Positions 1 through 8,308 of a DNA stretch of 64,000 nucleotides are shown here, piece after piece. Under the pieces are notes generated by a model that saw nothing but the letters and a program-made list of their open reading frames with translations, was not told the DNA's origin and ran no database searches. This stretch comes from Ostrinia nubilalis. Taxonomy: Eukaryota > Arthropoda > Insecta > Lepidoptera > Crambidae. A program made the translations under genes and the position numbers. The stretch is taken from assembly GCF_963855985.1 (NCBI RefSeq), contig NC_087108.1, forward strand, positions 13,472,001-13,536,000, in the 5' to 3' direction. How positions within the stretch are numbered: the first letter of the stretch is position 1; every line of letters starts with the position of its first letter.

Positions 1-219
1 GGAAGTGTGTTTTTTCTGTTCTAAGTCGATATGAAGTCGTATTGTTTGGTTTCTGAATTATGTGGGAGAGAATATTGAATATCAGGTTATAAAATGTGAT
101 ATAAAACTATTACGTAGGTACCAATTGAATAAAAAAATTGTTGTCATAATTTAGGTTACTGTGTTTTGACACATCATTTTTTTTAAAATCGATAACAAAA
201 GGCGAATTTTTATAAAATA

Positions 220-432
220 TCCTACTAGTCCTAGTAATATTACAAATGCGAAAGTTTTGTAAGGATGTCTGGATGTTTGTTACTCTTTTACGAAAAAACT
301 ACTAAACGGATTTCAATAAACCTTTACAGTACTTATTATTATTTATAACCCAGAATAACATAATAGGCTATAATTTATGATGATCTGTGACAAACTAAAC
401 TGCACGCGGGTGATGCCGCGGGAAAAAGCTAG
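220..432 (+). mobile_element. Short Helitron-like non-autonomous element
   Basis: The unit begins TCCTACTAG and ends GCTAG. It sits between an A (219) and a T (433), which matches the Helitron rule of insertion into an AT dinucleotide with 5'-TC and 3'-CTRR ends. Just before the end lies a GC-rich imperfect hairpin (cacgcgggtgatgccgcggg), as expected of Helitron 3' termini. It has no coding capacity. The same architecture recurs near 46.7 kb with related wording (Tgtttgttactctttyacg, ctataatttatgatgat). Confidence 0.62.
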
Positions 433-567
433 TTAATATAATTAAGCTAGAAATCTATGAGTCCGGGGTCCTATAAATACTAGCGACTATCACATTATGT
501 TTTAACTTTGTGATCGAAACACAAATCATGCCTCATGTATTGTGGTCGCTAAAATAACTAACTAGCA

Positions 568-700
568 CCCGTATTCACAAACGATGCTTGTTCAAGTGAA
601 GCAAGAAATCGAACGCACAGCGTTGAACAGAGCTTTGCGATTGGTTCGTGTGTGCGTCCATGCGCACTGAGACATCATAGTAACGCTTGTGAATACCGGC
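568..700. mobile_element. MITE, CCGTATTCACAAAC family, copy 1
   Basis: A 133-bp element with terminal inverted repeats: CCGTATTCACAAACGATGC on the left and the reverse complement form gcttgtgaataccgg on the right. The interior carries 'cgcacagcgttgaa' and 'attggttcgtgtg', shared with copies at about 20.43 and 26.06 kb. No open frame. The superfamily cannot be settled because no clear target duplication is visible. Confidence 0.68.
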
Positions 701-1645
701 GTAAAGTATCCATCAAAAATCTTACAATAAACTTTTTAAAATAATTCTTCAGTCGTCATCTCCATCTATAACCATTACGACGGTGACGTGACGGGTGACG
801 AGATAGCGTCAAACAAAGAGCCGTGACCAGTGACGCATCAGTTGCGACAGGGCTTTTAGCGGCAAGGGACAATGCTTACGCAAAATGTCTAATTTTAGAA
901 GGTATTATTTACGGGTACACGCGCGAGGACGAATCTAGTGGGCGTTAAAAATATTCTTGTGTTTTAATCGTGTAATGTAAACATTCCAATGAAACCATTG
1001 GTGCCTAAATGGGAACAATAGAATGTATGTGTGTGTATAGTAAAGGATTTTCCTTACAATAAAGGCTATGCCTCATCATCATCGTAATTTTGTAAGAAAA
1101 GTGTTTTGTTGGCTTTGAATTGAAGGCTGTAACATAATTACTGCCTTGAAACTGTATGCATCAGAGCCAAAGCACACGATGCTTTGTGGCGACGCACCAC
1201 AAAGATTTCGCCCTATCGCGGCGTCGTACCAACGCCGTACAGAATCGTATGCTTCGGCTTTCACACAGGCGGGTTTTATCCGGCTAAAGGATCGTACATT
1301 GGTCGTGTCGTATCTTGTAAATCCATATTAATCTAAACGGTAATGACCACGTATTTTTATTCCCCGTTTAATGAGAATCTCCTGAAAGTTTTCCGTTTCC
1401 GCAAGTTTTGATTTTATGCTGATTCCCTCGCAGATGCTATTTCGGACTTTGACTATTTTCCGAAAAGTTTTCGTTTCGGTAAATTGAGGAGGGGGGTATT
1501 ACCAGAAAATTTACACAACAAAGTGGGTACAGTTCGTAAATAGCCCATTAAATTATTATGAAAAAGATCGGTTCAAGAATAGAAATAAATTAAAAATGAT
1601 TTTATTTGTGTGGACTAAAGTAACGAGTACTTTCAAATGCGAAGT
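701..1645. other. No gene recognised; moderately GC-rich patch at 1150-1310
   Basis: Nothing in this stretch matches a repeat or protein family I recognise. At 1146-1331 both strands are open for about 60 codons over a CG-rich patch, but neither reading looks like a protein family. The double openness is explained by base composition. Confidence 0.4.
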
Positions 1646-1717
1646 ATTTTTTTTATGCATAACAAGGCAGGTATTTGACCACAATCGCACCTGATGTTAA
1701 GTGGGATGCAGTCTAGG
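1646..1717 (-). repeat. Truncated retroposon 3' end
   Basis: A T-run (the poly-A tail read from the other strand) is followed by 'aacaaggcaggtatttgacc' and 'gttaagtgggatgcagtcta'. This is the reverse complement of the plus-strand copy at 23011-23104, which ends in a 34-base A-run. The two copies define a short retroposed 3' end of about 60 bp plus tail. The parent family is not identified. Confidence 0.62.
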
Positions 1718-3320
1718 AAGTTTGGCATTTCGAGCCTGATTACACGTCTCTTTTTTAGCCTTATAATATCATAAAACTAATCTATTTATATCCGAATTTT
1801 GTTTTAGTTTTGATTGGCAAATTAGTCTGCAGCTTCATCAAATTCCAATTCAAGTTGTTTTTATTGTGAAGTCACAGGTAAATACATAAGTCAGGTCATA
1901 AAATGTTTGTAATAGATCAGCTGTGTTCCGCCGCATGGGCATACAATAATTGATTTTTTTGTACAATTTTTATAATACAATATTAATGATACAATTGTTA
2001 GTCAATGATTAATATATTGATAAGTTAGCGGCAATATGCCGCCAAAATAAAACGCTATCACTAAATACAAATTAAATTTCCGATGAATTTTCACGGAAAA
2101 CGCCACACTGCTGATGGAATAAAAAATGCCCTCTGGTGCTTCGCATAGTAAAGTTGTATTCAGTAGGCGAAGTACTTAGTTTGTTGGACTTATATAATGA
2201 AATAACACGTTTATCTGTCTAGTGATTAAAGTGAATAAGGGTGTTTATTTAAATAATTTATAAATAAAAAGTAAAGTGAAGTGATTTTATTTCTCTTGAA
2301 AGATGCGCAAACGAAAATTACTTTCTTCAACAAGAAAACTACGTGGAAAAAGCCGTGGAACATTGATGATGTTAATTTTATTTTGATGGAAAACAATAGC
2401 TTACAATTTAACATCAATCATGATTCACACTATTTTACTGTTCGCTTACACACATTCGTTTCAGCCAATTGACATCCACTGACGTTTAAAATAGTAGGTT
2501 TAAGACAACAACACACAAGATAATACTAATACTTTTTCACAAATATTTAAAGGTGATTGTTCACCTCGTAAAGTTCTCCCTTTACGATAGTAGCAGACAA
2601 AACACTTTCCGTAACAATCTTTTTTCTTCCAACTGCGAAGGAAGTTTTGGGCCCCGAGCACAAACCCTTATTTTAGTACGAGTTCAGACGGTGACATACT
2701 TCGTAACATAATAAAACTTACTTTGGCTGTAAGTTTGTTTGTTATTTTAAAGGAAAACATACTGTAATATGCTTTTGTATAAGTAGATCATGAAATTATA
2801 TTCAACTTGTTATTATAAAGTAATAATGATGTTCGAATTTGTTTATCAATTGAATTTTAAAGAGCGGCTGTTCATTTTGATTGCCCGGCGATGAATAGAA
2901 TACTCGTATTACAGAATGTTTTCAATTTTTTTTTCGTTGAAATGCTATCGGTTTGCTCTATGTTTCAATTAATCAGCCCGTAAAATAAGGTCAAGTATCA
3001 TTAAAATCATGAATATCGATTAAACAAGTCCTCTGAGAAATTATGGGATTCCTTAGATCCCACTTTTAGAACTAAAATGTTCATTTGATTGTTTAAAATA
3101 AAAAAGTGGATTCTTTATTTTTTTCTAATCTACTCCGATATTTATTCAGTGTAGGTAAACGCATTAAACGAACAAACGACATAAAAATCCTTACCTACTC
3201 TTACTTTAATTTAGTCCAAAAATTAGCAATAAGCAGGTAATTAGGTGACAGTATAGAATATACCACTCGCCACTTCAGGCGACCACTATGTACTGAAGTT
3301 TTGATACAATATGTACTAAA
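1718..3320. other. No gene or repeat recognised
   Basis: AT-rich sequence with short random open frames on both strands (for example 2226-2472, open on both strands). I see no splice-bounded exon, RNA gene or known repeat here. Confidence 0.4.
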
Positions 3321-3321
3321 A

Positions 3322-3432
3322 TCAAAATCAAAAATATTTTATTCAATTTAGACCACTAGTGGCACTTATGAACGTCAAAATACAGTAAATAAAAAAGGTA
3401 GCCCCTATGGGGCACTTTACATGTCTCATACA
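3322..3432 (-). mobile_element. LINE-B 3' end, severely 5'-truncated copy
   Basis: Reads 'aaaatcaaaatcaaaaatat', then 'tttagaccactagtggcact', then 'aaggtagcccctatggggca' and 'ctttacatgtctc'. The same blocks in the same order form the 3' untranslated end of the LINE at 53.87-55.17 kb and the fragment at 58.34 kb. The (TGATTT)n-like repeat at the left edge is the 3' tail. Only about 110 bp of non-coding 3' sequence remains, typical of target-primed reverse transcription that stopped early. Confidence 0.7.
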
Positions 3433-5171
3433 CCTACTTACAATGAGTAGGTATAGATTATTTGTAAGGAAAGCCGCGGGTATAAGAATGTCTAGTCAAC
3501 ACCTCCGTGGGGACAGCCAATTGACGCGAAGAGCAGCGGCGATCGGAAGCCCTCGATATTATCCACTCACAGTAATGCGGGCTCTAACGCTAGAAATTGG
3601 CGCAACCACTTTTGAAACATGTACCTACCTAACATACCTCTCTTTTAATAGAAAAAAAAACAGTTTTATAACGTACCTTCGTTGTTTTCTTATTGAAAAA
3701 TATCATACATTTTATCTTGTAAAGTTGGTAGGTATGTACTAACGGAATAGCAGTGTAAAAATTTGTAAATGTGTTTTTGTTTATTTTTTCTTTATTCAAA
3801 TAAAGACTCCACATTATATTCCTAGTATTTGAAATCTTAGGAAACATCCTTGCCAAAGATAAGCCAAACAACAGATCACTAGTTTTCCTCACTTTGTGTG
3901 TCAAATATTTATCCTACTATTGTACCTTATATTATTAAATCATGCATTGAATTCAGCACCCTATAAGGGAATCACAGTAAAAACCAAGCTCGAATTCGGA
4001 CCCCGTCTATAAATACGGAAATCTTGATCTTAAGGAAGCAAAAGGGCAAAAGGGGTGAAATCCCCCCCCCCCATCTCATCCCAAGCTGGGATGACTTAAT
4101 TACAGGTTCAAGGTATGGCAGACTGATAATAATCGTGATTCTATAGCGGATGACGTAGCCTGTCTTGTGAATATGGCTCTGAATGGAGGTTCCTAATTAA
4201 ATTTTGGACCCCGTTTTATGTCTTAAGACAGCTAAAAGCCTCATTATAGGCCTGATTACGTCACTGATGGCAAAGGGTACATTACACGTCAGTGATAGAC
4301 GTGATAAAATCCCCAAGGACAAGTATTTGACCACAGAACGAATCAATTGTTTAAACATCTTACAAAAATCATAAATTCAAGAATTTGTAAAACAAACATC
4401 AGACTATCTTTCACTTTCAACCCCCTTCATCCTTCATGTGTTTTTTTGCAACACAGTATGCTTGTTTATGACCGCTTTCAAGGTTATTTTATCTCTATGT
4501 AATGTATTTTCAGCAGTTAAGGCGTGAAATAGCATAAGAAAACAAACGGAGCTAGGTACATGTTTAATTCTCTAAAAAGGCCTAAAGTATTATGAACTTA
4601 ATTTGGTTTTAATTTTTGTATTAAAGCATCATTAAACATTTAAAATATAACACACTAAACTTATAACAAATCATTATTTACCAACGTTACTATGAATAAC
4701 AAGCATTGTTGTTACAGTACAGTACATTTCAAATGTAGCTCGTACATTAATAATATCTTAATATGGCAAATTAATCACCATCAACACATTTCACTCGCGC
4801 ATATTAACTACTGTGGTTAAATTACATTATGTTCCAACATCATTACAATTAGAACGTTGGGCCCAGATCATTAAATATTTACTTAATGGCATATTAACGA
4901 ATATCGTTAGCTCGAATATTGGGTCAAATATTTGGTCCATTATCCTACCCAAACTTAGGGTGAGTACATACCAGTATAAACCTATGATGTAAATACTATG
5001 GTCTGATTTTAACTCTTTACCCCTTGTTAAAAAGTTACACCATAGTTGAACCCTGTTTTAAAGTTACGTTTAGTATGGAAATGTCACTTTAAAACAAAGT
5101 TCAACTTAGATGTAACTTTTTATTAATAAGAGGGTTTGAGTTCAAGGTACGGAATATAATAATTTTAAGTA
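3433..5171. other. No gene recognised; homopolymer C run near 4061-4072
   Basis: Contains a C-run in 'gaaatcccccc...atctc' and otherwise AT-rich sequence. I see no supportable coding, RNA or repeat feature. Confidence 0.4.
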
Positions 5172-5392
5172 ACATTATCATCATCATCATCATCAACAGC
5201 CCTTTACAGTCCACTGCTGGACTATGAGCCTCCTCCACTATAGTGGAGGGTTTTGCCATAATCTCCACGCTTGGCAGGCGGGTTGGAGATCGCAGCTTAA
5301 AAGATTGATGTTTTTCAGAGAGCGCTGCTGCCCATTCTCTGTTTGATGTGTAGTCCCTAAGTCGCCTCTTACGACACCCGCGGGAGAGTAAC
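5172..5392 (-). mobile_element. RTE-type LINE or derivative, 3' end
   Basis: Begins with (ATC)n and then 'gtccactgctggactatgag', the reverse complement of the lepidopteran RTE 3' ending (cagcagtggac...gatgatgatg). The interior contains an 18-bp perfect palindrome (cctccactatagtggagg at 5232-5249) and ends near 'cgacacccgcgggagag'. The tail repeat at the left shows minus orientation. No reading frame survives. Confidence 0.55.
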
Positions 5393-5767
5393 ATTATAAG
5401 TGCATAATACATGAGCACATAAAGTGATTGGGAAAACTGAGTGATTTGTTTTCGTATTAACTTTTTGAATCTTGCTGCAGAATCCAGTAACAGTCTTGTT
5501 AAGGTTATAGAGATAGTTTAAGACGCAGGAAAATAATATCTTTTTTAACTTTCTGTTACCTGTGACAAACTGAAACTCACGCGGAGAAAGCCGTGTTCAA
5601 AAGGTAAACAAACTAGATAGTCAGATCTACTTTAAGAATTATAAATACTCGGCGGAAGGATTTTGGAGACAAAACAGATCAATACTGTTACGTAGTGAAA
5701 CTTTACAATGTTTTATCTAATGATTTACAACAACAGCAAAGTTACAAAATAATAAGTTACAATTTAT
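5393..5767. other. No gene; possible degenerate Helitron-like 3' end near 5560-5615
   Basis: Reads 'ctgtgacaaactgaaactca' then 'cgcggagaaagccgtg' and 'aactaga'. This loosely resembles the ends of the CTAG elements elsewhere in the window but is too decayed to call. The rest is unassigned. Confidence 0.25.
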
Positions 5768-5905
5768 CTAAATCGCTGCTCGCACACTCAGCGCGGGCGC
5801 CCGTCGCACAGTCGCGACAGCAACATAATTATGCGCGAGCGATAAGGATGGGTAGCTTGGGGTCATTGGACAAAATTCTACGTGCTCGCAGACCAGACTA
5901 TACAA
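5768..5905 (+). repeat. Half copy of the large fold-back element
   Basis: Carries 'gcgacagcaacataattatg', 'cgagcgataaggatgggtag' and 'tcattggacaaaattctacg', matching the right arm of the palindrome at 56015-56320 with few differences. The left arm is missing, so this copy cannot fold on itself. The GC-rich centre (gcgcgggcgcccgtcgcaca) is retained. Confidence 0.72.
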
Positions 5906-6258
5906 AAACAAACGTGTTCGTGTGTGCTCACCTTTACATCAGGTTTGTTACAGGCTTACATCTATTAATTAGCCCGCGATGTGCCGGTAATGGGCTGCGG
6001 TAGTTAATCTTAATCCCTATAACAAAGGTGTAAAGTCCAAATTACCTCGCCCTATTGTGTTTAGATAGGCCTCGTAATCTCTAACAAAATTTAACATTAT
6101 CTGGTTACGTAATTGTGAAATGGCTACATGAAGTAACGTATTGGGTATTAGTTTAAATTTGTTCTACTTCAGTAATTAGGTATGTAGACAATCCTTTGAG
6201 AAAGTTTCTTATGAAAATTATGTTACTGGGGAGGGCTACAATTAAGCTTGTCGGTGAT
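5906..6258. other. No feature recognised
   Basis: AT-rich spacer between the half fold-back and the start of the LINE-A 3' end. Nothing supportable is seen. Confidence 0.4.
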
Positions 6259-6824
6259 CATTAAAACTCATTTATTTCTGTAAACACTTTTACACGTCCC
6301 AGTATTAACCCTACCACTGCTTCAGGACAATAAATGGGCCAGTGCTGAGAAGAAGCAGCGCAAGAAACTCAGTCACTATTGTCAGCCTCTTTTTCAAAGG
6401 TTTACATGCTTTAAAATGTACAAAGTTATAAATATTTATGCGAGCTAGGCAGTAACGTACCCCAAACATTTTTATCTTTTAAATAATCATCGACTTTATA
6501 GTAGCCCTTTTTCATTAAGGTACTTTTAATATGTGCTTTGAATTTATGAATGGGTAGTTCTACAACAGTTTGTGGTAATTTATTAAAGAATTTAATACAT
6601 TTTCCCATAAATGAATTACCAATCTTATGCAATCTGAAATTTGGAACGGCAAGTTTATTTTTGTTTCTTGTATTAAAGTTATGCAAATCGCTCTTTTTCG
6701 TGAATTGCTCTATATTTTTGCGGACATATAAAAGGTTTTCATAAATGAACTGTGAAGCTACTGTCAGTATGTTAATTTCCTTAAAAAAATCTTTCAAGGA
6801 AAATCGGGGTCCAAGGTTATAAAA
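6259..6824 (-). pseudogene. LINE-A, 3' part: reverse transcriptase C-terminus and 3' UTR
   Basis: On the minus strand this carries the last about 125 codons of a non-LTR reverse transcriptase ORF (stop at 6426-6428), including KEINILTVASQFIYENLLYV and LAVPNFRLHKIGNSFMGKC, then about 165 bp of 3' UTR ending near 'ataaatgagttttaat'. It aligns residue by residue with the C-terminus of LINE-B at 54.1 kb. The same 3' UTR occurs alone at 16225 and 24294. The reading frame breaks at 6824 where another LINE has inserted and resumes at 11378, so this is one part of a split, dead element. Confidence 0.82.
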
Positions 6825-6826
6825 TA

Positions 6827-8308
6827 ATGAGCAAAGATAAGAAACAAAGCTGGAAATGTCCTGTATGTATAGTTATACCACCTAAACCTAAAAACAAAGC
6901 ACCCTTCGAACAGACCTCCGTATCTACTAGAAAGCAAGCTGCCGCGAAAGCTTCAATACACGCAAAGACTTCGTCGAGTGATGCAAACATCCAACGATCC
7001 AGCTATCCCACCGCATCTATGGACACTGATGTATCCATTGACTCCCACATCTTAACACAAGACGACATCTCAGTATGCGATGACTCTTGCATATCTGGAG
7101 AAAGATTATCGAAAAGCACAGAAAATACTTTCATAAATGACACAAGCACCGAATATGAACTACGTGAAGAAATTAACCAATTAAAACTCAACCTTATCTC
7201 TACGGAAACAGAGCTGGAAAGTACGATACTGGAAAACAATAACTTAAAGAAGAATATTACTAAACTAAATAATGAAATACACTTGCTAAAAAACCTCTGT
7301 AAGACACAATATAAAATGGAAAATAACAAAAGACTCTCCTTACCACCTGAAATTTTTGCTACACCTCCGAAAGTTCCCATCTTGCCTGTAGAAGAAGAAA
7401 AAAGAGATTTGGAAAAGTTTCTTTGCTTCCAAATAAAAATAGCCGAACTCAAGAAATCACTACAAGAGGCCACGCGGGAAATGGAAAGCTTAAATAAGCA
7501 AATAACCGAACTTAAACTTAAACTTGAGAACAACAACTCGATAACTTCGCCAGAAAGTGAGAGCTGTGAGAGCGAAAATAAAAATAAACCTACCATTTAC
7601 ATCATAGGAGATGAGCAGCTCAGAGGATTGTCTTCAACGATTTTACACTCTAGATCTGGAAAATGGAATGACAGATACAGTACCTCGGCAATAATTGTCT
7701 CGGAAGCTCAAAGTTCAGAAATCTTGCCGTATTGCAGGACTGTTGCAAAAAATGTATCCCACAAAGACATTGTAATTCTAGGTTTCGGTTCTCATGACAA
7801 TAACTTACACAGATTGCACTCAAACCTTTGTATAGCAGTTAACCTATTATCTAAGTCATCGGTTTATGTCGTCCCCGTAAACTATAATCCTTATTTTAAT
7901 GAATACCAATTGTACAATGCTATGAAAGTATGGACAAATCATTTCGAGAAATGTTGCATATTAGACTACAGTAATAAATACAAATACATGAAAGATTCCA
8001 ATTACATAAATTTTATCAGTAATAGAATTAATTTATCTATTGACTATTGTGAATATAAAATACAGTTTTTGACATTTAAAAACCATAAATACAATTCGGT
8101 TAATATAAGGAAAATTAATAATAATAATCAATCTATGACATTTAATAATAATAAGTTGACATATACAATAAATAAAAATCATATCTCAGACATTCTAGAT
8201 ATTCCAAAAAAAGGGACTATCCCTTTCTATTTTAAACGTTCAATTAATAACTCGCTAACCACTAACATCATCACGCCATCGCAAAGTACTTTTTTTCGTG
8301 CCCCATAG
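6827..8308 (+). CDS. LINE-C ORF1 protein (5'-truncated), coiled coil and SGNH-like domain
   Basis: A 493-codon frame ending in TAG. ORF1 proteins of CR1-type LINEs bind RNA and often combine a PHD zinc finger, coiled coil and SGNH-hydrolase-like esterase domain. Here only the last pair of the finger remains (SWKCPVC, residues 8-14), so the first Met is probably internal. A Ser/Thr-rich linker follows. Heptad-rich coiled-coil segments lie at about 107-160 and 192-236. The segment TIYIIGDEQLRGL (256-268) resembles the GDSQLRGL nucleophile block, and ILGFGSHDN (317-325) the GxND block. The expected Ser is Glu and the expected Asn is His, so catalytic activity is doubtful. The Asn-rich tail ends 8308. 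The frame overlaps ORF2. Confidence 0.8.
   Translation: MSKDKKQSWKCPVCIVIPPKPKNKAPFEQTSVSTRKQAAAKASIHAKTSSSDANIQRSSYPTASMDTDVSIDSHILTQDDISVCDDSCISGERLSKSTENTFINDTSTEYELREEINQLKLNLISTETELESTILENNNLKKNITKLNNEIHLLKNLCKTQYKMENNKRLSLPPEIFATPPKVPILPVEEEKRDLEKFLCFQIKIAELKKSLQEATREMESLNKQITELKLKLENNNSITSPESESCESENKNKPTIYIIGDEQLRGLSSTILHSRSGKWNDRYSTSAIIVSEAQSSEILPYCRTVAKNVSHKDIVILGFGSHDNNLHRLHSNLCIAVNLLSKSSVYVVPVNYNPYFNEYQLYNAMKVWTNHFEKCCILDYSNKYKYMKDSNYINFISNRINLSIDYCEYKIQFLTFKNHKYNSVNIRKINNNNQSMTFNNNKLTYTINKNHISDILDIPKKGTIPFYFKRSINNSLTTNIITPSQSTFFRAP

Noticed and set aside
6825..6829. Claim that the ORF1 start codon was donated by the target site
   Set aside because: TAATG occurs at both junctions, but the TTA tail makes the duplication ambiguous and a Met at this position could be native to the family.
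7003..7596. 197-codon minus-strand open frame
   Set aside because: It is the antisense of LINE-C ORF1; its Ser/Leu-rich content mirrors the Lys/Glu-rich coiled coil of the real frame.
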